Assembly (NCBI RefSeq): GCF_002291145.1 | Contig: NZ_NTGE01000120.1 | Coordinates: forward strand, 62,001-126,000 | Source of the DNA: Streptomyces sp. SA15 | GTDB taxonomy: Bacteria; Actinomycetota; Actinomycetes; Streptomycetales; Streptomycetaceae | DNA length: 64,000 nt | Direction of reading: 5' to 3' | In this document: positions 1 through 8,754 of the stretch, piece after piece | Layout: every line of letters begins with the position of its first letter | Position numbering within the stretch: position 1 is the first letter of the stretch | Position numbers and translations under genes: made by a program | Notes under the pieces: model-generated | What the model saw: only the letters and a program-made list of their open reading frames with translations | What the model was told of the DNA's origin: nothing | Databases searched by the model: none

Positions 1-178
1 CGTAGGCGTAGGCCGGGTCGACGGGCGCGGGGGCGTCCTTCGAGGCGGTGAACCGGTCCGTGGTGCCGACGACGATCGCGTCGCCGCCGTCGCTCCCGCT
101 GTCGGACCCGCCGCAGGCGGCGAGCACCGGCGCGAGCAGGCCGATCACGGCCGGCAGCACCAAAGTCTTGCGGTTCAT
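1..178 (-). CDS. ABC transporter solute-binding lipoprotein, N-terminal part
   Basis: Only the first 59 codons lie in the window; the gene runs off the left edge. The product begins with a short basic segment (MNRK), a hydrophobic stretch and a lipobox ending LAAC, followed by a Gly/Ser/Asp-rich linker, so it should be an exported, membrane-anchored lipoprotein. The mature part starts with a VVGTTDRF segment and later DPAYAY. This resembles the opening of family 5 (peptide/nickel type) substrate-binding proteins of ABC importers. A GGAG lies about ten bases upstream of the ATG. Lipoprotein export is well supported; the substrate class is inference from a short stretch. Confidence 0.7.
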   Translation of the reverse strand, partial: MNRKTLVLPAVIGLLAPVLAACGGSDSGSDGGDAIVVGTTDRFTASKDAPAPVDPAYAY

Positions 179-635
179 GCTCGAGTTTCTCCAGAGCTGT
201 CCAGTCCGTGTATCCGGCATGCATGGGTGGTGCGGCGGATCACGGGGTGAGGTCGATGGTCTCGCTAGGAGATTAGTCCGCACCGGCACGGGGTTTCGCA
301 GCGACCGGAGTTGAGTGCCCATCACGGAGCGGAATCGGCTGCGAACGGACCGGAAACCCGAGGATGGAAGGATTAGTGCAGGCTTTGATGAATCGGGACA
401 CAAAGGCACGCCCACTCCCCCCGAATGAGGGGGAACGGCACACATCGGTACCCCTGTCGACCCCTGATGACGTGGGGAACGTCACATACTGAACGGTGTG
501 CGGAAGCACCGGAATTCAGCCATCCGGTGCGGTTCGAATTCCCTTGGACACGCCCCGTGGAATTCCCGTCCTATCGACACTGCACGCTCGGTGAACACCC
601 CGTGCATTTCCGTCATCAAGGCGCCCGTTGGATCG
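179..635. other. intergenic region without a recognisable gene
   Basis: This 457-bp gap separates the divergent lipoprotein start from the end of the HAD phosphatase gene. Short open frames here have no plausible codon use or ribosome-binding sites. It presumably holds the promoter of the lipoprotein gene. I see no strong hairpin, tRNA or repeat. Two EcoRI-type GAATTC sites and slightly lower GC are the only notable points. Confidence 0.5.
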
Positions 636-1331
636 TCAAATCGTCAACAGTCCGCGCAGAAATGCCAGGTCGACCTCTTCGAGTGAGGTCACGACCGTGC
701 GCCGGGCGGCCGGGGCGATGGGCGCCACGGAGGGCACCGCCACCACATGGCAGCCCGCTGCCTCCGCCGCCGCGACGCCGGTCGCGGTGTCCTCGACGAC
801 CGCGCATCTGGCCGGATCCACGCCGAGCCCGTTGGCGGCGAACAGGTACGGGTCGGGATGCGGCTTGGTGCGCGGCACCTCGTCGCCCGCGACGGTCAGC
901 GCGAAGAACTCGGGGCCGAGGGACGTGAGCACCCGGTCGATGATGCGCCGGTGCGAGGCGGAGACCAGGGCCGTGGGGATCTCGTGCGCGGCCAGCTCCG
1001 TCAGCAGCCGGGTGGCTCCCGGCATCAGCGGCAGGGCGCGGTCGATGCGGTCCTCGAAGCCCTGGTTGAGCAGCACCGTGAGTTCGGCGAGGGTGATGTC
1101 GGCTCCGGTGGCCTCGATCAGGAACCCCGCACTGCGGGTCATGGGGCCACCGACCACGACATGGCGCCAGGAGTCGTCGAGGGCGTGGCCGAGACCGGCG
1201 AAGATCTCCACCTCGACGTCCCACCAGAAGCCCTCGGTGTCCACCAGGGTTCCGTCCATGTCGAGGAGCACGGCCTGCAGAGCGGAGCCTTCGGCCGTAC
1301 GGGTTACTGGCGCGGGGACCGTACTGGTCAT
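636..1331 (-). CDS. HAD-superfamily phosphatase (beta-phosphoglucomutase-like)
   Basis: A 231-residue cytosolic hydrolase of the haloacid dehalogenase superfamily. Motif I is DMDGTLVDTEG (the nucleophile and acid/base aspartates). A Lys motif lies within TKPHPDPY and the acidic motif is VVEDTATGV, so all catalytic elements are present, with an alpha-helical cap between motifs I and II. This arrangement is typical of small-molecule phosphatases such as phosphoglycolate phosphatase or beta-phosphoglucomutase; the substrate cannot be told. The ATG is preceded by a very strong AAGGAGGTG site. It lies downstream of metH on the same strand, but a strong hairpin separates them, so it is probably transcribed on its own. 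Confidence 0.85.
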   Translation of the reverse strand: MTSTVPAPVTRTAEGSALQAVLLDMDGTLVDTEGFWWDVEVEIFAGLGHALDDSWRHVVVGGPMTRSAGFLIEATGADITLAELTVLLNQGFEDRIDRALPLMPGATRLLTELAAHEIPTALVSASHRRIIDRVLTSLGPEFFALTVAGDEVPRTKPHPDPYLFAANGLGVDPARCAVVEDTATGVAAAEAAGCHVVAVPSVAPIAPAARRTVVTSLEEVDLAFLRGLLTI

Positions 1332-1357
1332 CCGGGCACACCTCCTTGAGGGACGAT

Positions 1358-1388
1358 CAGGCCGGTTCCCACATGGGGAACCGGCCTG
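1358..1388 (-). terminator. hairpin terminator after metH
   Basis: A perfect 13-bp stem (1358-1370 with 1376-1388) and a 5-base loop sit between the metH stop and the HAD gene start. It is a likely intrinsic terminator for metH. Confidence 0.7.
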
Positions 1389-1443
1389 CGGTGGACCGAC
1401 CAGTCTACGGCTTATCCGATCAGCGCGCTCTGTGAGACACGCC

Positions 1444-4400
1444 TCAGCGTGCGTTGAAGTACTTCGCCTCCGGGTGGTGGATGACGATGGCGTCGGTGGA
1501 CTGCTCCGGGTGCAGCTGGAACTCCTCGGACAGCTGGACGCCGATCCGTTCCGGCTTCAACAGGTCGGCGATCTTGGCGCGGTCCTCCAGGTTCGGGCAG
1601 GCGCCGTAGCCGAGGGAGAACCGGGCACCCCGGTACTTCAGGGCGAACATGTCCTCCATGTCGGCCGGGTCCTCACCCGCGAAGCCCAGCTCCGAACGCA
1701 CGCGCGCGTGCCAGTACTCGGCGAGCGCCTCGGCCAACTGTACGGACAGGCCGTGCAGTTCGAGGTAGTCACGGTAGGAGTCCGACTCGAACAGCCGGGC
1801 GGTCTCCTCGCCGATGCGGGAGCCGACGGTGACGACCTGGAGGCCGACGACGTCCGTCTCGCCGGACTCCTCCGGGCGGAAGAAGTCCGCCAGACACAGC
1901 CGGCGGCCACGGCGCTGACGCGGGAAGGTGAACCGGGTCCGCTCGTTGCCCTGCTCGTCCAGAATGATCAGGTCGTCGTCCTTGGACACGCACGGGAAGT
2001 AGCCATAGACCACGGCCGCTTCCAGCAGATTCTCCGTCTGGAGCTTGTCGAGCAGGCCGCGCAGCCGCGGCCGGCCCTCGCTCTCGACGAGTTCCTCGTA
2101 CGACGGCCCCTCACCGGTGCGGGCCTGCTTCAGACCCCACTGCCCCTTGAACAGAGCGCCCTCGTCCAGCCAGGACGCGTACTCCTTGAGCTGGATGCCC
2201 TTGATGACACGGGTGTCCCAGAAGGGGGGCTTGGGGACCGGATTGTCGGTGGCGACATCGGAGCGGACGTGGCCCTCCTCCGGGCGCTCCTCCACCTCGA
2301 CCGCGGGGGCCGCCGCACGCACCCGGCGCTGCCGCAGCTCGGGCAGCTTCGCCCCCGGAACCCCCCGCTTGACGCCGATCAGCGCGTCCATCAGACGCAG
2401 ACCCTCGAACGCGTCCCGGGCATAGCGGACTTCGCCCTCGTAGATCTCGTGCAGGTCCTGCTCGACGTACGCCCTCGTCAGCGCGGCACCACCGAGGATG
2501 ACCGGGAAGTCGGCCGCCATGCCGCGCTGGTTGAGCTCCTCCAGGTTCTCCTTCATGATCACTGTGGACTTCACCAGCAGCCCGGACATACCGATCACAT
2601 CGGCCCGGTGCTCCTCGGCCGCCTCCAGGATCGCCGAGACCGGCTGCTTGATGCCCAGGTTGACCACGTTGTAGCCGTTGTTCGACAGGATGATGTCGAC
2701 GAGGTTCTTGCCGATGTCGTGCACGTCACCGCGCACGGTCGCCAGCACGATGGTGCCCTTGCCGTCGTCGTCCGTCTTCTCCATGTGCGGCTCGAGGTAG
2801 GCGACGGCCGCCTTCATCACCTCGGCGGACTGCAGGACGAACGGCAACTGCATCTGCCCGGAGCCGAACAGCTCACCGACGACCTTCATACCGTCCAGCA
2901 GCGTCTCGTTGACGATGTCCAGGGCGGGACGCTCCGCCAGCGCGAGATCGAGGTCGGCCTCCAGGCCGTTGCGCTCACCGTCGATGATGCGCCGCTTGAG
3001 GCGCTCGTCCAGCGGCAGCGCGGCCAGTTCCTCGGCCCGGCCCGCCTTCAGGGACTTGGCGGTGGCGCCCTCGAACAACTGCATCAGCTTCTGCAGCGGG
3101 TCATAGCCCTCGGCCCGGCGGTCGTAGATCAGGTCGAGGGCCGTCTGCACCTCCTCCTCGCTGAAGCGCGCGATCGGGAGGATCTTCGACGCGTGCACGA
3201 TCGCCGAGTCCAGGCCCGCCTTCACGCACTCGTCGAGGAAGACCGAGTTGAGCAGGATGCGCGCGGCCGGGTTCAGGCCGAAGGAGATGTTCGACAGGCC
3301 CAGCGTCGTCTGCACGTCCGGGTGGCGCCGCTTGAGCTCCCGGATCGCCTCGATGGTGGCGATGCCGTCCTTGCGCGACTCCTCCTGACCGGTGCAGATG
3401 GTGAAGGTCAGGGTGTCGATGAGGATGTCCGACTCGTGGATACCCCAGTTGCCGGTCAGGTCGTCGATCAGCCGCTCGGCGATCTCCACCTTCTTCTCCG
3501 GCGTGCGGGCCTGGCCCTCCTCGTCGATGGTCAGCGCGATCAGCGCGGCACCGTGCTCCCGCGCCAGCTGGGTCACCATCGCGAAACGGGACTCGGGGCC
3601 GTCGCCGTCCTCATAGTTCACCGAGTTGATGACCGCGCGGCCGCCCAGCTTCTCCAGGCCCGCCCGGATGACGTCGACCTCGGTGGAGTCCAGGACGATC
3701 GGCAGCGTGGAGGCCGTGGCGAAGCGGCCGGCCAACTCCTCCATGTCCGCGACGCCGTCCCGGCCCACGTAGTCCACACACAGGTCCAGCATGTGGGCGC
3801 CCTCGCGGATCTGCTCCCGGGCCATCTCCACACAGTCGTCCCAGCGGCCCTCCAGCATGGCCTCACGGAACTTCTTCGAACCATTGGCGTTGGTGCGCTC
3901 ACCGATCGCCAGGAACGAGGTGTCCTGGCGGAACGGCACCGACTGGTAGAGCGAGGCCGCACCCGGCTCGGGACGCGGGCTGCGCTCGGCGGGCGTGAGG
4001 TCGCTGACGCGCTCCACGACCTGACGCAGGTGCTCGGGAGTCGTGCCGCAGCAACCGCCGATGAGGGAGAGGCCGTAGTCACGGACGAACGTCTCCTGCG
4101 CGTCGGCCAGCCCTTCCGGGTCGAGCGGGAAGTGCGCGCCGTCCTTGGTGAGGATCGGCAGGCCCGCGTTCGGCATGCACAGCAGCGGGATGCGGGAGTG
4201 CCGGGTGAGGTAGCGCAGGTGCTCGCTCATCTCGGCCGGGCCGGTCGAGCAGTTCAGGCCGATCATGTCGATGCCCAGCGGCTCCAACGCCGTCAGCGCG
4301 GCCCCGATCTCCGAGCCGAGCAGCATGGTGCCGGTCGTCTCGAACGCCATCGACACCACCAGCGGCACCTCGACGCCGGTCGCCTCCATGGCGCGCCGGG

Positions 4401-4962
4401 CGCCCAGGACGGAGGCCTTCGTCTGGAGCAGGTCCTGGGTCGTCTCGACGATCAGGGTGTCGGCGCCACCCGCGAGCAGTCCCTCGGCGTTGGCCTGGTA
4501 GCCGTCGCGGATCGTGGCGTAGTCGATGTGGCCGAGCGTGGGCAGCTTGGTGCCGGGGCCGACGGAGCCCAGGACCCAGCGGGGCCTGCCGTCACGGGCG
4601 GTGTACTCGTCCGCCACCTCGCGGGCGATGCGGGCTCCCGCCTCGGACAGTTCGTGCACGCGGTCGGCGATGTCGTACTCCGCCGCCGCCGTGTGGTTGG
4701 CCCCGAAGGTGTTGGTCTCCACGCAGTCGACGCCCACGGCGAAGTACTCGTCGTGGACGGAGCGCACGATGTCGGGGCGGGTGATGTTCAGGATCTCGTT
4801 GCAGCCCTCGAGGTTCTCGAAGTCCTCCAGGGTCGGATCCTGGGCCTGAAGCATGGTGCCCATCGCTCCGTCGGCGACGACCACTCGGGTGGCGAGGGCC
4901 TCACGGAGGGCGGACACACGGGTCCGGCTGTCGGCGGAAGGGGTCGGTGGCAACGAGGCCAT
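1444..4962 (-). CDS. metH: cobalamin-dependent methionine synthase MetH
   Basis: 1172 residues, the expected length for MetH. It transfers a methyl group from 5-methyltetrahydrofolate through cobalamin to homocysteine, making methionine and tetrahydrofolate in the cytosol. Four modules are visible in order. First is an N-terminal homocysteine-binding domain with its zinc Cys pair in IGGCCGTTPEH. Next is a pterin-binding TIM barrel (GERTNANGSKKF). Then come the cobalamin cap and Rossmann domains with the axial-His motif DVHDIGKN and the following SGLLVKST. Last is a C-terminal S-adenosylmethionine reactivation domain (YFPCVSKDD, then RFSLGYGACPNLEDR). An AAGGGAG site precedes the ATG. It is divergent from gylR; I saw no riboswitch in the 295-bp leader by eye. 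Confidence 0.97.
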   Translation of the reverse strand: MASLPPTPSADSRTRVSALREALATRVVVADGAMGTMLQAQDPTLEDFENLEGCNEILNITRPDIVRSVHDEYFAVGVDCVETNTFGANHTAAAEYDIADRVHELSEAGARIAREVADEYTARDGRPRWVLGSVGPGTKLPTLGHIDYATIRDGYQANAEGLLAGGADTLIVETTQDLLQTKASVLGARRAMEATGVEVPLVVSMAFETTGTMLLGSEIGAALTALEPLGIDMIGLNCSTGPAEMSEHLRYLTRHSRIPLLCMPNAGLPILTKDGAHFPLDPEGLADAQETFVRDYGLSLIGGCCGTTPEHLRQVVERVSDLTPAERSPRPEPGAASLYQSVPFRQDTSFLAIGERTNANGSKKFREAMLEGRWDDCVEMAREQIREGAHMLDLCVDYVGRDGVADMEELAGRFATASTLPIVLDSTEVDVIRAGLEKLGGRAVINSVNYEDGDGPESRFAMVTQLAREHGAALIALTIDEEGQARTPEKKVEIAERLIDDLTGNWGIHESDILIDTLTFTICTGQEESRKDGIATIEAIRELKRRHPDVQTTLGLSNISFGLNPAARILLNSVFLDECVKAGLDSAIVHASKILPIARFSEEEVQTALDLIYDRRAEGYDPLQKLMQLFEGATAKSLKAGRAEELAALPLDERLKRRIIDGERNGLEADLDLALAERPALDIVNETLLDGMKVVGELFGSGQMQLPFVLQSAEVMKAAVAYLEPHMEKTDDDGKGTIVLATVRGDVHDIGKNLVDIILSNNGYNVVNLGIKQPVSAILEAAEEHRADVIGMSGLLVKSTVIMKENLEELNQRGMAADFPVILGGAALTRAYVEQDLHEIYEGEVRYARDAFEGLRLMDALIGVKRGVPGAKLPELRQRRVRAAAPAVEVEERPEEGHVRSDVATDNPVPKPPFWDTRVIKGIQLKEYASWLDEGALFKGQWGLKQARTGEGPSYEELVESEGRPRLRGLLDKLQTENLLEAAVVYGYFPCVSKDDDLIILDEQGNERTRFTFPRQRRGRRLCLADFFRPEESGETDVVGLQVVTVGSRIGEETARLFESDSYRDYLELHGLSVQLAEALAEYWHARVRSELGFAGEDPADMEDMFALKYRGARFSLGYGACPNLEDRAKIADLLKPERIGVQLSEEFQLHPEQSTDAIVIHHPEAKYFNAR

Positions 4963-5186
4963 GTAAGGGGCTCCCTTAGGTGCGACGGCTGTCGGCTTTA
5001 CGGCGCCCGCGACACCTTCCGCGGTGGGCGCACGCCGCCCAGGGTAACCGGGTCGGGCAACGGTTGGTCAGGGCGTCCACGGGACGGACGAGGATGGCGG
5101 GCGGGCCACGGACGGGATACGAGTGACGCAACAGATGCCGACCGATCCTGCCCGACTGTTAGCGGGAGGTCGACATGGACCGGTAG

Positions 5187-5205
5187 TGTTCGACATTGCC
5201 GAACA
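5187..5205. promoter_or_regulatory. probable GylR operator upstream of gylR
   Basis: A 19-bp palindrome, TGTTCGACATTGCCGAACA, with perfect 6-bp arms (TGTTCG/CGAACA) around a 7-base centre, 52 bp before the gylR start. On the opposite strand it matches 16 of 19 positions of a second site before glpF. A shared palindrome in front of the regulator and its operon is what autoregulation by an IclR-family repressor predicts. Binding by GylR is inference. Confidence 0.75.
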
Positions 5206-5257
5206 GTGGCAGCGGCGTCGCGAGTCGACGGTCGTAGGGGACGGAGGCAGGACGGCG

Positions 5258-6022
5258 ATGGCACGGAACATCCAGTCGCTCGAACGGGCGGCCGCGATGC
5301 TGCGGCTCCTCGCGGGCGGCGAGCGGAGACTCGGCCTGTCGGACATCGCCTCGTCCCTGGGCCTCGCCAAGGGCACCGCGCACGGCATCCTGCGCACCCT
5401 CCAGCAGGAGGGCTTCGTCGAGCAGGAGGACGCCTCCGGGCGCTACCAGCTGGGCGCCGAACTGCTGCGTCTGGGCACGACCTACCTCGACGTGCACGAG
5501 TTGCGGGCGCGCGCCCTGGTGTGGACGGACGACCTGGCCCGTTCCAGCGGCGAGAGCGTCCACCTGGGCGTCCTGCACCAGCAGGGCGTGCTGATCGTGC
5601 ATCACGTCTTCCGGCCCGACGACAGCCGGCAGGTGCTGGAGATCGGGGCCATGCAGCCCCTGCACTGCACGGCCCTGGGCAAGGTCCTGTCGGCGTACGA
5701 CCCGGTCGCGCACAGCGAGGCGCTGGAGAGCGACCGGAAGGCCTTCACCGACCGGACCGTCTGCGACCTGGACGCCTTCGAGCAGATCCTCGACTTCACG
5801 CGCGCGCGTGGGTACGCGGCGGACGTCGAGGAGACCTGGGAGGGCGTCGCCTCCATCGCCGCGCCCATCCACGACCGGCGGCGCATGCCGGTGGGCGCGG
5901 TCGGTGTCACCGGGGCCGTGGAGCGGCTGTGCCGGGACGGGGAACTGCGCCCTGAGCTGATCGCGGCGGTCCGGGACTGCGCCCGCGCGGTGTCGCGGGA
6001 TCTGGGTGCCGGGCGGTTCTGA
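5258..6022 (+). CDS. gylR: GylR, IclR-family regulator of the glycerol operon
   Basis: 254 residues when started at the ATG preceded by GGAGG, which matches the length I recall for S. coelicolor GylR; longer upstream starts lack a ribosome-binding site. Residues 1-65 form the winged helix-turn-helix (LSDIASSLGLAKGTAHGILRTL). The rest is the IclR effector domain (GVLHQQGVLIVHHV, then PLHCTALGKVLSAYDP). In Streptomyces GylR represses glycerol catabolism and responds to glycerol or glycerol-3-phosphate. It sits upstream of glpF-glpK-glpD in the same orientation, is followed by a terminator, and has a palindromic operator in front, consistent with autoregulation. Confidence 0.95.
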   Translation: MARNIQSLERAAAMLRLLAGGERRLGLSDIASSLGLAKGTAHGILRTLQQEGFVEQEDASGRYQLGAELLRLGTTYLDVHELRARALVWTDDLARSSGESVHLGVLHQQGVLIVHHVFRPDDSRQVLEIGAMQPLHCTALGKVLSAYDPVAHSEALESDRKAFTDRTVCDLDAFEQILDFTRARGYAADVEETWEGVASIAAPIHDRRRMPVGAVGVTGAVERLCRDGELRPELIAAVRDCARAVSRDLGAGRF

Positions 6023-6036
6023 GCGACGTACACGAC

Positions 6037-6069
6037 AGGGCCGGGACATCGCTTGGATGTCCCGGCCCT
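6037..6069 (+). terminator. hairpin terminator after gylR
   Basis: A 13-bp perfect stem (AGGGCCGGGACAT / ATGTCCCGGCCCT) with a 7-base loop lies 14 bp after the gylR stop. It separates gylR from the glpF promoter. Confidence 0.75.
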
Positions 6070-6180
6070 CAGTCGTGAGCGACCGGCGCATGCGACAGCC
6101 CTACACGATCAATAACGATCGTGTTTTCGATTACAGAACTCTTGACGTGCCCGTAACGCCACAGCAAGACTCCCGTCCAT

Positions 6181-6199
6181 CGGTCGACAATGTCGAACA
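6181..6199. promoter_or_regulatory. probable GylR operator upstream of glpF
   Basis: The sequence CGGTCGACAATGTCGAACA lies 82 bp before the glpF start. It matches the reverse complement of the gylR-proximal palindrome at 16 of 19 positions. One arm (CGAACA) is exact and the other is degraded. AT-rich promoter-like sequence precedes it (6110-6145). Its role in glycerol-responsive repression is inferred from the pair of sites. Confidence 0.7.
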
Positions 6200-6280
6200 C
6201 CGACCGGCAATAGGCGTTAGAGTGTGACAGCGCCAAGGGCCGGCAGCTCTCCCCCTGGACGAAGGACAAAGGAGTCGCGG

Positions 6281-7075
6281 GTGTCCAGCTCCGACATCTT
6301 CATCGGCGAGACCATCGGTACCGCCATACTCATCCTGCTCGGCGGCGGCGTCTGTGCCGCCGTGACGCTGAAGGCCTCCAAGGCCCGCAACGCCGGCTGG
6401 CTCGCCATCACCTTCGGGTGGGGTTTCGCCGTTCTGACGGCCGTGTACACCTCGGCGCCGCTCTCCGGCGCCCACCTCAACCCGGCCGTGACGCTCGCGC
6501 TCGCGATCAAGGACGACGACTGGAGCAACGTTCCGACCTACTGGGCCGGACAGATGCTCGGCGCCATGATCGGCGCGGCCCTGGTCTGGATCGCCTACTA
6601 CGGCCAGTTCCACGCGCACCTCACCGACAAGGAGATCGTCGGCGGTCCGGGCGCGCAGGCCACGAAGACCGAGGCCGTCGAGGCTCAGGAGACGGGCGCC
6701 GGCCCGGTCCTGGGAATCTTCTCCACCGGCCCCGAGGTCCGGGTCGTGTGGCAGAACCTCGCCACGGAGATCATCGGCACCGTCGTGCTGGTGCTGGCCG
6801 TCCTCACGCAGGGCCTGAACGACAGCGGCAAGGGCCTCGGGACCCTGGGGGCCCTGATCACCGCGCTGGTGGTCGTCTCGATCGGTCTGTCCCTCGGCGG
6901 CCCGACCGGCTACGCGATCAACCCGGCCCGTGACCTCGGCCCGCGCATCGTGCACGCCCTACTGCCCCTGCCCAACAAGGGCGGCTCCGACTGGACCTAC
7001 GCCTGGATCCCGGTGGCGGGCCCGCTGATCGGCGGGGCCATCGCGGCAGGCATCTACAACGTCGCTTTCGCTTAG
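6281..7075 (+). CDS. glpF: glycerol facilitator GlpF (aquaglyceroporin)
   Basis: 264 residues from a GTG with GGAG six bases upstream. It is an integral membrane channel of the MIP family that lets glycerol diffuse into the cell. The two signature half-helix motifs are present: HLNPAVTL with Asn67, and INPARDLGPR with Asn214. The Asp after the second NPAR is the usual mark of glycerol-conducting rather than water-only channels. Six hydrophobic segments and two re-entrant loops fit the family. It is the first gene of the glpF-glpK-glpD unit behind the putative GylR operator, and its product supplies substrate to GlpK. Confidence 0.95.
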   Translation: MSSSDIFIGETIGTAILILLGGGVCAAVTLKASKARNAGWLAITFGWGFAVLTAVYTSAPLSGAHLNPAVTLALAIKDDDWSNVPTYWAGQMLGAMIGAALVWIAYYGQFHAHLTDKEIVGGPGAQATKTEAVEAQETGAGPVLGIFSTGPEVRVVWQNLATEIIGTVVLVLAVLTQGLNDSGKGLGTLGALITALVVVSIGLSLGGPTGYAINPARDLGPRIVHALLPLPNKGGSDWTYAWIPVAGPLIGGAIAAGIYNVAFA

Positions 7076-7077
7076 AT

Positions 7078-7114
7078 CAGATTCGAACTGAACAGAGAAC
7101 TGAACAGATTCGAA
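7078..7114 (+). repeat. nested direct repeats between glpF and glpK
   Basis: Two nested direct repeats start three bases after the glpF stop: CAGATTCGAA at 7078 and 7105, and AACTGAACAG at 7086 and 7098. The block is AT-rich compared with its surroundings. It might be a transcript-processing site or a spacer; no function can be assigned. Confidence 0.6.
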
Positions 7115-7173
7115 ATGGCTTGAGCAGTAGTAGAACCAGTCCCCACCACCACGGAACCTCCCAGGAGCACACA

Positions 7174-8712
7174 GTGACCGACGCGCACACCGCCGGCCCC
7201 TTCATCGCCGCCATCGACCAGGGCACGACCTCCAGCCGCTGCATCGTCTTCGACCGGGACGGCCGTATCGTCTCCGTCGACCAGAAGGAGCACGAGCAGA
7301 TCTTCCCGAAGCCGGGCTGGGTCGAGCACAACGCCACCGAGATCTGGACCAACGTCCAGGAGGTCGTCGCCTCAGCCATCGAGAAGGCCGGCATCACCCG
7401 GGACGACATCAAGGCCATCGGCATCACCAACCAGCGTGAGACCACGCTGCTGTGGGACAAGAACACCGGTGAGCCCGTCCACAACGCCATCGTCTGGCAG
7501 GACACCCGCACCGACTCGCTGTGCAAGGAGCTCGGCCGCAACGTCGGGCAGGACCGTTTCCGCCGCGAGACCGGTCTTCCCCTCGCCTCCTACTTCGCCG
7601 GTCCGAAGGCCCGCTGGCTGCTGGACAACGTCGAGGGCCTGCGCGAGCGCGCCGAGGCCGGCGACATCCTCTTCGGCACCATGGACAGCTGGGTCATCTG
7701 GAACCTGACCGGCGGTGTCGACGGCGGCCGGCACGTCACCGACGTCACCAACGCCTCCCGCACGCTTCTCATGAACCTCCACACCATGGAGTGGGACGAG
7801 AAGATATGCGAGTCCATCGGCGTGCCGCAGCAGATGCTGCCCGAGATCCGCTCCTCCGCCGAGGTCTACGGCGAGGTCACCGGCGGCAAGCTCGGCGACG
7901 TCCTCGGCGGCATTCCCGTCGCCTCCGCGCTCGGCGACCAGCAGGCGGCCCTGTTCGGCCAGACCTGTTTCGCCGAGGGCGAGGCCAAGTCGACGTACGG
8001 CACCGGCACCTTCCTGCTGATGAACACCGGTGAGAAGCCGGTCAACTCGTACAACGGCCTGCTGACCACGGTCGGCTACCGCATCGGTGACGACAAGCCG
8101 GTCTACGCCCTGGAGGGCTCGATCGCCGTCACTGGTTCGCTGGTGCAGTGGATGCGCGACCAGATGGGCCTCATCTCGACGGCCGCCGAGATCGAGACGC
8201 TCGCCCTGTCGGTCGAGGACAACGGCGGCGCGTACTTCGTGCCCGCCTTCTCCGGCCTGTTCGCCCCGTACTGGCGCTCCGACGCCCGTGGCGTGATCGC
8301 CGGTCTGACCCGGTACGTCACCAAGGCGCACCTGGCGCGTGCCGTCCTGGAGGCCACGGCCTGGCAGACCCGTGAGATCACCGACGCGATGACGAAGGAC
8401 TCCGGCGTCGAGCTCGCGGCGATCAAGGTCGACGGCGGCATGACCTCCAACAACCTGCTGATGCAGACCCTCTCGGACTTCGTGGACGCCCCCGTGGTGC
8501 GCCCGATGGTCGCCGAGACCACCTGCCTCGGCGCCGCCTACGCCGCCGGTCTCGCCGTCGGCTTCTGGACCAGCACCGACGACCTGCGCGCCAACTGGCG
8601 CCGGGCCGCCGAGTGGACCCCCCGCATGGACGCGGAGACCCGCGACCGTGAGTACAAGAGCTGGCTCAAGGCCGTCGAGCGGACCATGGGCTGGCTCGAG
8701 GACGAGAGCTGA
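7174..8712 (+). CDS. glpK: glycerol kinase GlpK
   Basis: 512 residues from a GTG with AGGAG upstream, the standard length for GlpK. It phosphorylates glycerol with ATP to sn-glycerol-3-phosphate in the cytosol, trapping it. FGGY-family carbohydrate kinase features are clear: the N-terminal phosphate-1 motif DQGTTSSR, the conserved INQRETTLLWD and FAGPKARWLLDN segments, and the C-terminal ATP-binding KVDGGMTSNNLLMQ. An earlier in-frame start (7120) lacks a ribosome-binding site. It is the middle gene of the glycerol operon; GlpF supplies glycerol and GlpD uses the product. Confidence 0.97.
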   Translation: MTDAHTAGPFIAAIDQGTTSSRCIVFDRDGRIVSVDQKEHEQIFPKPGWVEHNATEIWTNVQEVVASAIEKAGITRDDIKAIGITNQRETTLLWDKNTGEPVHNAIVWQDTRTDSLCKELGRNVGQDRFRRETGLPLASYFAGPKARWLLDNVEGLRERAEAGDILFGTMDSWVIWNLTGGVDGGRHVTDVTNASRTLLMNLHTMEWDEKICESIGVPQQMLPEIRSSAEVYGEVTGGKLGDVLGGIPVASALGDQQAALFGQTCFAEGEAKSTYGTGTFLLMNTGEKPVNSYNGLLTTVGYRIGDDKPVYALEGSIAVTGSLVQWMRDQMGLISTAAEIETLALSVEDNGGAYFVPAFSGLFAPYWRSDARGVIAGLTRYVTKAHLARAVLEATAWQTREITDAMTKDSGVELAAIKVDGGMTSNNLLMQTLSDFVDAPVVRPMVAETTCLGAAYAAGLAVGFWTSTDDLRANWRRAAEWTPRMDAETRDREYKSWLKAVERTMGWLEDES

Positions 8713-8754
8713 CGAGAACCCCTCTTAAGCTCTGATGAGGAGTAAGAACCCGAC

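Noticed and set aside
4963..5257. A cobalamin or SAH riboswitch upstream of metH
   Set aside because: The leader was read on the minus strand and no B12-box or SAH-aptamer core was recognised. A covariance-model search would be needed to exclude it.
628..5955. A 1775-codon open frame on the plus strand across the HAD and metH genes, and other very long antisense frames
   Set aside because: In high-GC DNA the frame opposite a gene is often open. These lack ribosome-binding sites, are Arg/Pro/Gly-rich and contradict the clear proteins on the other strand.
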